Below, piece after piece: positions 49,113 through 62,873 of a DNA stretch of 64,000 nt. The DNA is from Sipunculus nudus (Eukaryota; Annelida; Sipuncula; Golfingiida; Sipunculidae). The notes under the pieces were generated by a model. The model was not told the DNA's origin. It did no database searches and worked only from the letters and a program-made list of their open reading frames with translations. Both the position numbers and the translations under genes were made by a program. How positions within the stretch are numbered: position 1 is the first letter of the stretch; each line of letters opens with the position of its first letter. The DNA lies in assembly GCA_026874595.1 (NCBI GenBank), contig CM049321.1:23429979-23493978 (forward strand), given 5' to 3'.

Positions 49113-50839
49113 CCATTTATTTACTTATACTGCATTTAAAAATTTAGCACTTATTTTAAATATTCGTTGTTGGAAACGTTTATGATAAAGATATTTCACT
49201 AGAAACATTAAAGCCAGGGATTTGATGTTTATTGGATTAAAGGAATCACAATATAATTCAAGCACATCGAAAATCCCCTAGGGTTTTTGTTTTAGTGTAT
49301 GCTAAAAGATCTCATTTTCGTTGTGTGAGGAATAAGTAATCACTATAAATTCTTTCACAATAAAGTTTCATTATTTTTTAAATAGTTTATTTGCTGATGT
49401 AAGATATTATAGCGTTTTGTCGCATGTTTGTGTGCATCCTCTGATCCTATGGTGATCAGATCTGCCGACTTAATCTGCAATTTTTTTCAGCTGATGCCTC
49501 ATCCTGTCTACTTCTGCTTACATAAAATTAATAGTTCAAATGTTTAAGAAAGTCCAGGCGCTTGTTTAGGTTGTTTTTTTTTTGTGTGTGTTAAAAGGGA
49601 AGCAGGCCTGAAACAAAATTTTTTTTTTGGAATGATTAAGCAGTCTTGAATGAAGAACTTCGCCATGTGTTGTTAATAAAATATTATGATTAAACTGTAT
49701 CGCATGCTATGGATCGCATTTTATAGGTAATCAAGGAGTTTTTCTTCTTTACATAACACATACATATCTACGAGACATATAAAGGCAAGTTAGAATTAAC
49801 TGACAGGTGGTTGTTGAAAGGTTATGTTGACCACCAATGAGACAAAAAACGGGTTTTACCCCATGCTGGGAATAACCGTTCTTTTGAAAGCTTTAGGAAT
49901 TGTGTAAACAGTTTACAAATTAGTAAACATTTCTAACAGCGGATGTCACCAAATTATATTAATAATCCGGTGAATTAAAGATTACATTTAGTAATTTTTA
50001 TAACACACAGAAGTTAACAGGTAAAGTTACAACGGGTTTAGTTTTACATGTTTAAGTGTAGATAGGATTTGAGAATGCCTCAATGTCGGGATACCCATTG
50101 AGGTTTCTACATTTTTAAAACCCTAGTTTTATACTCTTCTTTTAAAGACTGGAGAGTGTAATGATATATATTAACTCAAACTTGACTTGAGATGGATTAA
50201 CACAGTATAAAGAGAGTGTACATTTCTCTCTAAGCAGGCGTGTTATTTGTCTTGTTATTTTTGTAGGGGGCTTTAACTATATCATCAGATTCTCCATGCA
50301 ACCATGGTAACAGACTTACGTTCGAGGCGACAAAGATATATACCTGGCAAGCGTTTGAATAGAGAACCTTAAATAATCATATATAAACGCCTTTTTCTTT
50401 CGTGTATGGAGCTCATGTGCATTAGCTTAGGTACAAAAGGGATTGTTATAAGGCAATTTTAAAAGGCATGAGGACTGAATTATTATATCAGGGTCACTCC
50501 AGGAAATAATGTCTTAAGCCTTATGTTAGCGGTTGCCATTCTGGCTGCTCTCGGAGATATGTGCAAAATTAAGGGGGGAAAAAACAGCGTATCACATTTT
50601 ATTTGTGTATAACCTGCTTTCAAAGTTTAGGATTAATTTATGCTTTGCCACTTACCATGAGTTATATTATTAAAACTTGTTCGTTTTTATATACTCATTT
50701 GTAGATTTACCTGTGTCTCTGTTGGAATTTTTTTGTACTTGGTAGAGCTGATTCAAGATTAGGAGATTTGAATCTTATTTTCGCCCAAACTCAAAACTGC
50801 ATATGTGTATGTTTGTGTGTGATCTGCAGTAGACAACTA

Positions 50840-51983
50840 CAGTGAAACCCCTCTGGGGCGGACAGTCACGGGATCGGACGATTTCCCCGTTATAACATGG
50901 TATCCGCCTCAGGGGGTCGGGCCCAGGTGGGGCAGGTTTCGGAGACCCAAGTATGGGATATGATCAACCATGAAAGCCGGTATTTTTGCCCTAATATTTG
51001 ACCTAACGCATATATTACATGTGAATGAAATTTATTGCTACCGGTTGTTGTGTGTTATTATTTATTTATTTTTTATTTATTTGAATAAAATTTTAAATAT
51101 TAACTAGAAGATTATCGTCATTACTATGCAGAAAATAATATTCTGACATCGACAGGACCTACTCATCTCGACATATACATTTCTGCACTGGGTCCGTAAC
51201 ATTTTTCAATTACTCACTCTCTCCATGATATTAAATATTTGCTTATGGAATAAGTTAATTTCTGGCATCATGATCAAGTTTTGTTTGACATCTTTCGGGA
51301 GCGGAAGCAAATATGATAAATAATTGCATGACATCATATACGCCTTATGATTGGTAGTTCGGACTAATTTCCGTGATGCAAATGTTACAGAATCGGGGAT
51401 TGGTTCATATTGCTGAGCCCCCGACCAAGGCGAAAGTTCATTACCCGTGACTGTTATGGTCAGGGCGTGTAAAAGATATGTCATTTTCCTCGCTTCTGGG
51501 CCTTCGATAGAATAATGTGGCCCGAATTCAGAATGAATATATGGCCTCACTGAAAGCTCGGCACAATAGAAACTCCGCGAACGCCGTCTTTGTATGGGCA
51601 TTGCTCTTGATTAAAGTACATAAATAAATGTTCCAGCTCAAATATAAGGTAAATTATGTAAAACTACAGCTCCGGCTTTATAGCCGTGGCAATATGCCTA
51701 AATCATTAGAACATTTAAGTGATATAAGGCGTACTGGGAGCAGACCACATTTGCAATTTCAAAGTATTTCCGCCGAGTTTGATCGGGGCGGCCCTTTGAA
51801 CTAGTGTTCGTTAGCCAGGGTGATTTTAGCAATCGGGTGTAAAAAAAGTGTTCGTTGTACTGAATAGCGGGTCGTCCGCCCAAGAGGGGTTCTAAAAGTA
51901 GTTAAAACGCTCGGTCAGACTAAAAAGTGTCCGTAATTAAGGGAGTCCGCCCTAGGGGGTGTCCGCAGCCCGGAGTTTTATTG
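50840..51983. mobile_element. TA-target DNA transposon inserted in the lectin intron
   Basis: Ends are CAGTGAAACCCC at the left and, on the other strand, CAATAAAACTCC at the right. TA flanks both sides (50838-50839, 51984-51985). The left duplication copy at about 9520 lacks the element, giving an empty site. TA target and CAGT-like ends fit the Tc1/mariner/pogo group. The only long frame inside (51601-51206, minus, 131 codons) shows no DDE motif, so the copy is probably non-autonomous or decayed. It sits about 40 bases from the CTLD N-half exon. Confidence 0.75.
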
Positions 51984-52026
51984 TAGTTTTTTTTACTCGC
52001 TGGATTATTTTCAAGTCCCTATATAC

Positions 52027-52207
52027 CTTCATATGAATCATGATGAAATCTTGTTCTTCACGTGATCTCTGTATGCATCCAAAGATAAAATCTCCATGAA
52101 GATTAGAACATATTTTTGGTGTTTTTTTTCTGTTTTGAATCATAAAGAGACAGGTGAAACTGAACGATCTTCCGTTAATGTTAAACCGAACACATTTAAT
52201 TAGTTTA
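52027..52207 (-). CDS. CTLD N-half exon of the 48.8-53.2 kb lectin
   Basis: Open between an AG acceptor (TTTCGTAG) and an AAG/GTATAT donor. Reads KCVRFNINGRSFSF and then KTPKICSNLHGDFIFG, SREEQDFIMIHMK: the first Cys, the third Cys and the helix of a CTLD. The second Cys is Phe (RSFSF), as it also is in the gene at 56690-63043. It is missing from the left duplication copy. Whether it is still spliced is unknown because the neighbouring C-half exon lacks a clear acceptor. Confidence 0.55.
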
Positions 52208-53001
52208 CTACGAAATATGACAGCACAGTCAAATGTATCATTACATATTTGCTTTGCTAGCAGAACCTAGGTTCTGCTACATTTCAAAGCGACATTTCTG
52301 ATTTTTATGCCCCCCCCCCGCCCTACTTTATGACCTAACTAGATTATTAGCTAAAATAGCATAGATCTAACAGCTATGTTTTTTATGATAGGATCACCGG
52401 CTTAACAGACGACGAATGGGTCCATGCTTTTACTCATACTGCATTCTTGTCAATTGAGCAAAAATACTCATATAATTCTTAGATAATTATCATTATTCCG
52501 AACATTACTCCTTAGTTATGTTATCTCAATTTAAGTCCCAAATAGAATTGTATCAAAACTGTTTTTCTTATTTTGTTTTAATTCTAACCATATTTTAATT
52601 TTTTTTAATAATTTTAATTACTCATTCAGAAGGTATTATCAGTGGTACTTATGTAATTCGAACGCTATTATTGAACCTTACAACTTATTAGAAACTGTAA
52701 AAATAGACCACAACCCTTTGGATATATGATAATTAAATGTAATATGTGGATATTAACCTAATTTCATCTTGTTTTCTGGAACGCCACTTTTACTTTGGCC
52801 TCCCTTCTCTTTGCCTAAAATTTACTGATTTCATTTTCAGTTAGATGTTATTTTATGTTAAATATAAGTTTCAATTATGTTTACAAGAACCATTCTTGGA
52901 CTAACTATCGGAAAGAAAATATTTCAGCACTGCGTTGGAAAACACTCTGCAGATATTTATGGGGGAACATTTCATAGGTTAACTCTAATGAAAATAGTTG
53001 T

Positions 53002-53158
53002 CTATATCCTAGTTTTGAAACGTGTGAACCAGCTTGCGAAGAGATCAAGCACACATTCTCTGTTTGCATCTCGCCTTAGAGCATACCATGTAGAACTGAC
53101 ATCGCAGTAAGCGAAACATCCAAAGTCTTCCTTTCCTTTATTATACGATACCAGGTGT
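53002..53158 (-). pseudogene. PAN-like exon, open but without a clear donor
   Basis: Reads KGKEDFGCFAYCDVSS, TWYALRRDANRECVLDLF and ASWFTRF. The three Cys positions and ECVL match the exon at 61780-62034. The frame runs to TAG at 53004-53002, and no GT sits where the homologue has its donor. Read-through would truncate the protein. Confidence 0.5.
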
Positions 53159-53159
53159 C

Positions 53160-56100
53160 AAAAGGAAAAGAATGAATAAACTTAAAAATAGAAAAGCTAT
53201 AAATATGAGAGAGAGGACTGCAATTAGTACCAGGGGTCTGTTGTAAAGACATTTTTCGGACTTTAGCCCAGTAGAACCTAAATAACATTGTTTCATTGTT
53301 GATACACATATTGCTTTGGACTCAAGTCACCAACATGACCTAAATCACCTTTATGCAGCAGACCAAAGATGAACAAAGAGAACTTAAGCAGTAACATTTT
53401 AAACGAGTCAACAACGAATCAGAGGACAACTAATCAATAAAAATGAATTTACTTTGGTATCCATTCTATATCTCACTTTTACAAAAAGAAAAACAAAGAG
53501 CACAGGCAGAACTTTTCTTATGGATATATTCAAAATGTTTGTTCCATATTTTTAGCTGAAGGTAATACTAACGCTTTTTCGGTTCGAGTCAAAACATAAA
53601 CAAATGAGACTTACTCTATAAGCTTTATATGTTCCCTATGTCTGCTAACCAAAAGCATGTTAGCCATGCTTAAACCATGCCAAGTCTCATTTACCATATT
53701 ATCATTTCTCTAACAACCTTTCTTTCGGAGTCGAATCATTGATATAGACAGAGGTGATTTTTTGTTTATATCAACTTTGCGCTACCGAAATTGAATACTT
53801 TGTTTAGTAAATGCCAGCCTTAAAATCGTTAAATATGCTTTCATTGGAATACGACAGTGATGGTTTCAGAAAATGCCTTGTCAGAACAAATGGTTCAGTC
53901 ACAGAAAGATATAAACAAGTTTCATACATTCTTGATTCATCTATTGGACTTGTACCATGTATTTGAAAGTTAAATATTGCTTCTGTAACTGCGTTTTGTT
54001 TATAAACTTAATTATGCATAGAGATTCATCAGATTTCTACTTTTAGGTCGGTATCCCAACAAATGTCCTCTTATTGATCATATTTTGTTATAAAATGTTA
54101 TTTATGGGCATAGAAAATATAGTAAAATACCTATCATTTTAACTTTCATATCTACTGTGAATTGACAACACATAAGTATTCTGAATAAATCTAAATTTGT
54201 ACATTTCTTAACTTATGTTTCGTTATGTTAACTTACATTGTTTGTTGTAAAAGATAAAAATATAATGAAAACATTTGGATAAAACATAATGTTATTTAAA
54301 GTTCTAAAATAAAAAGTAGTATCGTTAGTATATTTACAGCGTATAGTGGCCATTTAACCAGCTATTGATAACAAGAATATTGCGGACCTGACTAAAATCC
54401 TTCGTAAAATGATTTCAAAATGATACTTAACTATATCAGTCTCAAATACTGGACTTCCTCTTTTTGAAACGATTGTTTTTGCATTTGATTTAATGTCTGC
54501 AGAAGTGTGTATTGGTGCGCGCTGCAGACTTTATTTGTCTCGGTATCTAAATGCATTTATTTCTTCACTTTAAATCCTCTCCTTTGCCTGCTTCTTCTTC
54601 TGCGTTTCATACCTCGTAATATATGTTAAGATTAATTGGCCAGTTTTCTATTTCTATGCACACTGTTCAAAAGGTATCTGTTATAATTATTACTTCTACT
54701 CTTTGACTAGATAGCCTGTAGAAAGAATAACAGTTAATGCTATACGCGTTTTAATCATGCTTTTTACAAACTCCCCACTTCTTATATGATTGGCCTTGTA
54801 TTATTGAGTTTATATCATCGTATTTCTCATATTTCAGTGTGTTGCAATGTTCCATTTTCGTAAATACATCGTACAGTCATGAAAACACAGTATAATAATT
54901 ATATATATATATTTTTTAATATATATCTTAACGCAGCATCTTAATTTTAAGAGGAAGAAAGAGAATACTGGATGAGTGGGTATTAATAAGCATTGGTAAA
55001 TAAAATATATAAAAAAACACATTAACAGGTTGACTATTCATTTCTGTACCTAGGAGCTATCGGCTTTATTTTCGCGAAAAATGTCCCGAATATCGTGAAT
55101 ATAAAACCCAAGCTAACAAAAGTTATCCAAGTATGTAATAATTGTACAAAAAATGCAAAACTGTAATTCTGAACTTAAATTGCTAAGGTATTTTTTTCAA
55201 AACAATATCTGACAGTTTGTTTACTGTAAATTCCCTTAAGATTACAGTCATATAGATTTACCATTCATCTATTTTATATTCATCTATGTGGCTACTTATA
55301 ACAACAAATGTTTGTTTCACATGTATGTTTATCAGAAATATTAGAACCATTCCATTAAAATATTAAATCCGTTTCACATCATATTAATTTTAAACCTTAT
55401 CAAACTATGATGTAGCTAAACGAACCATTTAAAACATCTAACATTCCAGTTTTTTCATTAACCCCATAAGATGACATCATTCAAATTAATATATTTTGTC
55501 ATGGTTTCTGTAATTCATTATCCCATAACGTTTAATCTCTTATTGAAATAAGGGAAGGAGACAACGGAAATAATACAGCAATATGTTATGCTTATATTCT
55601 TCTATACCTTATGTTTCCACTTGTGTGTCCAATATTAAAGCCCATTTAGTCCCTAGCTCTCTACATGCTGTACAATAAACATCATAATAAAAACTGGGTG
55701 TCTTGAATTCCTCCTGTGGTTAAGAGCAAAAACATTCATAGTAACCTAGACGTCTCTCGTTTACCTAGAAGTTTGTTCTCGCACACAAATAACAAGATGA
55801 CAATTTTGTATATCAATGTATTACAACACAACACATTTGCCTCAAGACCACATCTTCACTGCGCAATATTCTGTTCATTCAACGTAAAAAAGCGACCGTT
55901 GGTTGCTGAACAAAGCAGAGTTGTAAGTGCTGAACACGGGTACTTGGATATATTTTCATGTAATATGAGTCGCTATTTCATTTTAATATCAATATTCGTA
56001 AAAACTAATGAATTATCACAATATCGTATAAATGGTAAAATTAAATGTGACATAACCGTGACAAAAAGTGTAATATAATATAATTGATATACATTTCCTT

Positions 56101-56474
56101 TTACATTTCATTATTAAATAATTAATATAAAATGACAACGGCACAAAATTGCAATCATTTGTTTACCACACTCAAGAACAGAACAAATAGGAAAATGATC
56201 ATATCAATTCGCCGGTAAATGTGGTAATGACTTTATATAGCCAGATCATTCTGGTTATACACACGTATAAATGAGCCTGGCAAAGGACCCTAGGTTCCTT
56301 TTTTTAAATACATAATGCTTAGTTTTATAAATAGTTGTTTATATATGCAAAAATGTATCAATATGTATCAGTATAAAGACAAACATAAAGCAGTCGTGCC
56401 GTGGAAAAATATATATTACAAGGCTGAAAATGCAAATGACACGATGCAGTTATTCAATAATCTATAGGACAGTC
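53160..56474. other. Upstream part of the duplicated block, no intact gene
   Basis: Continues to align with the left copy (for example 53510/12230). The 120-codon frame at 55716-56078 has no domain and no usable start context. AT-rich. Confidence 0.45.
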
Positions 56475-56575
56475 TGGTTTTATGTTTGGTCTGTGCTATG
56501 CCTCCTCTTCAAAGGACAATCGAAGTCACTTTTCCGTTAAATGGACGTGTTTTGGTATTTCATTTGCATCTTCTT
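56475..56575 (-). pseudogene. Decayed CKTGP exon
   Basis: The minus-strand text reads TKTRPFNGKVTSIVL, then TGA. It parallels CKTGPLTGGATLVVLEKE at 21905-21996, with the Cys lost and a stop where Glu is expected. Position upstream of the 48.8-53.2 kb lectin matches that of the other two CK-x-GP exons relative to their lectins. Confidence 0.4.
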
Positions 56576-56689
56576 TCCTTTCATTTGATCGATACATCAT
56601 ACTGCAAAGGGATTGAATCATGCATCTGTTTCCAGTAAAATGTGACATAATTTAGGCCATTATACCTCTGAAATTTCCAGGATACGATC

Positions 56690-57153
56690 TCACAATATAT
56701 GTTTAATAAATATTTTAAAATAATTTCTCAGAGTTGCATTTCTCTCGTTGCTTACAAAGCCCACTGACCACCCGCCGTCAGGTTTACAATGTACCGAATG
56801 TATGAGGCAATTTAGTACACATACATCTGTATTATGTAATTGTAAAAAATATATATATCTGAATATTAAAACTAAAATAAAACAATGCGCAATAACAGTT
56901 CCCATATTGCACAAACCTTTGCTTCTGCCTGCGGTACACTCACATATTGTGGTGTATTTATAGTGGCATTGTGAGTTGAACCATAAGAATGACAGGCTTA
57001 TATCAATTACTCCATAAAACGACCCTGCCTTCATTATTTTGTCTTGACCGAGAAACCAGTTATCATACTTCACTGGCTTTCCTGTAGACGTCCAGTACCA
57101 TTCCCTCTTCTCTGGACTGTATATCAGAGCAAGCCAAATGTAAATCTCTTTCC
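56690..57153 (-). CDS. Exon 6: CTLD C-half and hydrophobic tail
   Basis: TCTCCAG acceptor in phase 1. IWLALIYSPEKREWYW, GKPVKYDNWFLGQ and SQCHYKYTTICEC are the CTLD core and last cysteines. The dead paralogue has TAG nine codons after its ICE motif. Here the same codon is TTG and the frame continues about 60 residues, including VIAHCFILVLIFRYIYF, which could span a membrane. A GT just before that codon could instead be a donor. Confidence 0.7.
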
Positions 57154-60100
57154 CTGGAGAAATCAGAAAATATATATTGTAAAAAAACTATAATGCCTAT
57201 AAATAAACGATGATGTGTAATTATAATTTGTATAAATTATTTCAATAAATAATAGAAAATGTTTTGGTTTATGTCATTTTAGCTATTGAACATGTTTATA
57301 TTAATACTGCTATAGCTTATATGGCAAATTACGCATAACTAGTGGTCAATATTAAGGATTCAGAACTGTTCATTGAATTTTAGTTTCGTCGAATTTTTGG
57401 TATAATTTTTATCAAAATTAAAACCTTAGGATCATATAAGTATATTATAGAAGTTTTAAGAAGCGAGTCTCCCACCCCACTGAGTATGGATATCGTGTTG
57501 CTCTTTGTTTCCGTCCACACCAGCAATGAATATTTGATAATGCTTTATAAAACTCACACTAAACGGTATAACTTATCAATAAAAACCGTTTACTGATAAA
57601 TTATTTTTGTGTGAGAAATAAGTGTTCAATTCTGCTTGGCATTTTGGGATGCATTTGAAGTTGTGAACAATCGAATGGTGTGCCCTGTTGTCAAGGCAAA
57701 CCCTACACAAAGCCACGTACCATTGATTATTGATAAAACAATAATGAGCTAAACTGTTTGGCAGAGTTAGCCCGCAAGCTAGGTAATGATTGAAAAAAAA
57801 GTATAATTATGAGCTAGGGCCTGGTCAAACTGTGGCCGCGTTCTGGATAGGCACTGCTGTTGCAAGGAGAAAATGTCTGAATGGAGACAATGCCCTCCCG
57901 AGCATTAAGACTTCAACCTAATTGTGCTTTTTTTTACTGACATGAGTTCTTTCTATAGAATCAGACGGAATTATTCCTGAGAAATCTATAGAGGTCCATA
58001 AAAATCATTTCACCGCCGATATTTTTGTCGCTATGCTATTAAGCCTCCCACTAACACCCGGCATGCATGAATTTAACATTTATTATATTTATTATACATT
58101 TATTATTATATTATTTAACATTTATAATATTATAATATTTGTAAAGATTAAATGCAATTTTTACCCACATTTATTCATCTTTGACTTGTTTCCGTATCTG
58201 CACACAAAGCAATTTTGACAAAAAGCATGGTCAGAAGTGATAACTCCTCGACACTTTTAATAGTGTTTCATGTCAAAACCATGAAATATTAAACCCATTT
58301 CATTTTCTAAATCCACAGTGAGTACGTCAATCAGAAGTTAATAATTTCCCTTGAGGATATTGAAATTGTAGATACATGGGATAATCTCCCGTTTCGGTAT
58401 GCTTCTTATCAGAATAAAAAAAAACTGATGATTTAACCCACGATTTCATTTTGCATATAATGGTTTCGAGGAAAATGCTTCAGTTAAACATTACCTTATT
58501 CAGCGTATCAGAAAATTTTACCTTAAATTATTACAATGATATATCACATGAATAGCTTAGTAGTCGGAAAATATAATGATCCCGATCAGAGAATACTAAT
58601 TCATTTCTTTTCTTTCTGGTTGTTCGAGAGTGGGGCATCCCACATCCTACTATGAATGCTACAGCATATAAATTTCAGGTCCCGGACAGGTTACTACGTA
58701 TATGGATATGTTGATAACTGGAAAAGAATTTACAGCTTAAGTTGAAGCGTTGCTTAATTAATCTTTCGACATGTTCTTTTTCCTCTTCTGTCTCTATAGT
58801 GAGGAGGTAACCATTGTTCTGCTTGCACAACTTGTCTGCTGATGTCCAGTTGAGGGGTTCCTGTTAACACAATGAATTTAGTTTGAATTTATCCATTCAG
58901 ATACGCAAAAGTCCCTGTTCGACCATCGTCAAATTACTAATACTATGACATTCTACAGTCATTTGATTCGAAGTAATACAAAAGACATTATCTATAAATA
59001 TGGTATTAGACTTGTAGCAAGATGACATTGCAAAAGAAATTTAATGATCGCGGTGTATTTAATTTCATGGAAAATAAGGTAACCACGAATTCTACTAAAA
59101 TAAATTAAGGGACCAACAATTCTGATCCACACTTTTGCCCTAGCAAATTACACAAAGCGGGGATATTTAATTATTGTATCTTTGCTAAGTGAGTGCAAGA
59201 CCTGTGTTTTAAATATGTATTTCATAATATATTTTTTTAAATATATATACGAAAATAAGGAAGGCTTTGTGCCTTTTATTCGGTATGGGATATTAAACAT
59301 ATAGTTTCATTTTCTGTAATGTTAATTTGAAATAATTCGGTTCCTTTGTCTTGTTTCTTTTAACATGTAAACCGTATTTATACCATGTTTGCGTCTATAA
59401 TATCAGGGAGGGTTTTTGGAAATTTATTGTACCATAACTTTGGTATTACCGGCCCCATAGCATATGGCACCTCTTTCGGCATAGGCTTTTTTTTTTATCG
59501 TTTGCTTTATTTGTTTTATGGGTACAGCGGATGACTCTGGGTACGACATAAGAAATTAAGCAAATAAACATTATGCGTTTTTTTTTTATAGAGAAGAACG
59601 GACCAGTGGCAGCCGAAGTGTCCATTTAAGCGTTGTTTTTAGATAATGTTACACTTTTACAAATATCAAACTGGCTTTCGACGGATGATGCGACACTGTT
59701 TAAACCTTTCTTTTTCCGGTTCAATATCAAACTTCATACAAATATTCGTTTTTTTTTTTTGTTTTTTTTTTTGTATTCATATGTGTATTTGAAATTTGGG
59801 TATCACTTCATTGTAACTTGACAAATATCAAAATGCGTTGTCTTGCTGTCTTTACATATTGTTTCTTTTTTATTATTGCTGTATGAGACGATACCACTTT
59901 TTTTCATCACCGAAATATTCTGCAATTCATGGGGAAACATGTTCTTGTAGCCAATAGTAAATAATATCTAAATACCTTGAAGAGACGATAGAACGAATGC
60001 TTTTGAGTATTGTTGGTATCTACTGCCGTTGCAAACTTTCCTTCGAACCCTTCTGGGCATTCTGCAAGAATCAGACTGGAAGATTAATATTCTTGTAACA

Positions 60101-62326
60101 TACTGAAAAAAAAAAACAGAAATAGTTGCCACAGCACAAATAAATGTTCAGAATGTGTGGAATGTGTCAATTATTATTATCAATGTATTAAATATTTGTT
60201 TCGGATGCGTTCAGTTACTGAAGAGGGGAGCCTTCCAGTGATAGTTTCTTGATTGCAAATTTTCAATTCGGATGTTCTATTTGTCCCACCCGGGATGCTT
60301 TATGTAAAGATAACGGTAATCAAATCTTCATATAACAAACATCAACTGGTGAGCATGAAGAGTTTCAAACAAAATATAACTTCTTATCATTTCTTTAATG
60401 TATCTGAGACATTCTCCCCATTAAGGATTCTTTGCAATAAAACAGACCCTTATCGATAATACATGATTTATGAGTTAACAGTGAAAAATGTATGCGATCC
60501 AGGGCATGATTGGAGATAATATTTAAAGGTCTACATTATTCTCCCAGACGTCCTATGATTTATTGCATTTTTTTTTAATATTTAAAAATTAAACTTGTTT
60601 GTTCCAACCACAAAACAATCAAACGTTGCGATACGTTGGTAGCAATGCATCATGTATTAATTTAATACAACCGATTTAAAATAAAAAAATAGAAACAGTC
60701 GTTTTGCATACACTAAAAACAGACATTCTTGATCTAAAATTATCATGCCTTACTTTGAGATACCTCCTATAAAAGCTATTTTTCATTATAATTTGCACTT
60801 GACACATCAAAGTGAACTTTGTTACCACACCCGAACGTCTTAAATGCATCTACGGTTAACACGTAGACCAAGTCAAGGGGAAGTAATGTTTGACCTCTCC
60901 TTGAAGACACTTGTAAGTGGTCATAACGTAAAGCTACTTATCTAGCATTCTAAAATGGCCAACAGTTGCCACTGCACTGTGTAAACAGATATGAGAAGAA
61001 TAAGCACCATTACGAAGATATCATAATAAGGTAGTGTAACTTGCTTCACCTTCCTGTAGCGATATCATGCTTGTTCCACGAAAAAAAAATTACAATTATC
61101 TCTAAAACTGGGCACAAAACAAAGTGGTATGCTTATATCGACGCCCATCCCTTATAATGTACGGGTAGGCTCTTTATATATACATTATTGGGAATTATAT
61201 ATATTTTGTTGCGAAACAAGTATGATATCCCTGTCAGAAGGTAAAGATTGTTACAGTGCTAACATGATCTCCTAACCGTTGGTGCATTTGGACCTAAGAG
61301 TTAGCCGGGACAAGCCTCTGGTCTACTCTGAACGGAGTGTGTCAGTGTTGTGACCATTCTGGCGGGTGGTGTTTATACTCACCGAATGTATGTCTGTCAT
61401 CTTCAGGACGTGGCCTCTTTTTGGCAATGTTCAACTTTTCATCTTTGTTTTCGCTTCGCTTTTGAAGAACTGTTTTAATGACAAACAATAAAAATCCCAA
61501 AGTTTTAAGAGGCTCACTTCATCTCACCAGTTAAATATAGGAAACAATGTGATTTTATGTTTCTTGCAAGCCTGTTATAAATATTTGCGAAAATATTCAT
61601 CAGTTTAGCGTGTGATCACATATGGGATCCTATATATGCCTTCAATATTGTCTCTTAACGTCCTCTCTTTAGGCAATAAAATGCTACAATTTAGGTACTG
61701 TATCTCGATCAGATTCTGTTAAGATGTATATAAATAGAAACATTACTACACTGAAACTATGTGTTTATGTTTCGTGTACCTTTCATCTCTTGAAATGTGG
61801 TGGCACCTGTTGTGCTTTCTGTAGACCAATTCTTTGCAAGCCCAAGCACGCATTCACTGGTTGTATCTAGTGTTGCCACGTGGCATGATGGTTTGACACT
61901 GCATTGTGTCAGACAACCCAAAGTGCGCATCATAGGGGGCCCAGTCGTGATGAATCTTTGAGTGTGTGTTGATAATATCCTTCGCTCGCTTTGTATTTGG
62001 TACCGAGTATCAAACCGCCGAGATGCATTGGTATCTATTATACATTAGAATTGGATAAATATTTTGCATATGGACAATTCCTTGCGATTAGCATCTAATA
62101 AAAAATTATACATCCACAATTTATACTATCCAGCATATATTTTTAAATAAATAAAAAATTCATTGTGGATATAAATATATTTTTATCGTGTAACACATGA
62201 TATATAACAAACCAGGGTCTAGTCCTGAACCCCGCCCACCAAACCAGCATTGTAACAGACTATTTCTTGCATTATTTATATTATATATATATATATATAT
62301 ATTATTTATATTATATTATATTATAT

Positions 62327-62371
<45 letters not shown>

Positions 62372-62824
62372 AGCGAAGGTTAATATAAAAGTGACTTCTT
62401 TTTGAGAGAATCACTTGTTTTTAACACACGACCTTTCGAATCACACATGCTTCTTCGTCAGGTGGTAATTAAGTGGGAAACGTGTAGAGAGATGGTATAT
62501 GATGATACGATAATGTATACAGTCAATAATGCCAGAAACTGTGTTTACATGCTGATTGGATATTCAGTAATATTATAATTATGATGCCCTGAATGGGCGG
62601 GGTATAGTGAGTACGCATCGCCTCACTCGGAATTCCGGGAAACCGAATGAAGGTCGACATCATCCATATTATTACGTCACGTCGAACGGGTCGCCTGGTC
62701 CAAAGTGCGGCCGCCCGAGTGAGGCGATGTGTACTCACTGTATCCCGCCCTCCCAATCAATATGTAAACACACCATTTCTTGCATTATGGACTATATACA
62801 TCTAAGACATCTATACCACTTATT

Positions 62825-62873
<49 letters not shown>

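Larger units (their letters stand above)
48385..56820. repeat. Right copy of the segmental duplication (partner 7060-13540)
   Basis: Collinear with 7060-13540. Extra length here is explained by the TA element at 50840-51983 and by a CTLD exon with its flank (about 52030-52320) that the left copy lacks. Holds the 48.8-53.2 kb lectin locus. Confidence 0.8.

Noticed and set aside
51206-51601. 131-codon frame inside the TA element as a transposase
   Set aside because: No DDE/DDD spacing or helix-turn-helix pattern can be seen.
55716-56078. 120-codon plus-strand frame
   Set aside because: No ATG start, no domain, and it lies in the flank of the duplicated lectin block.
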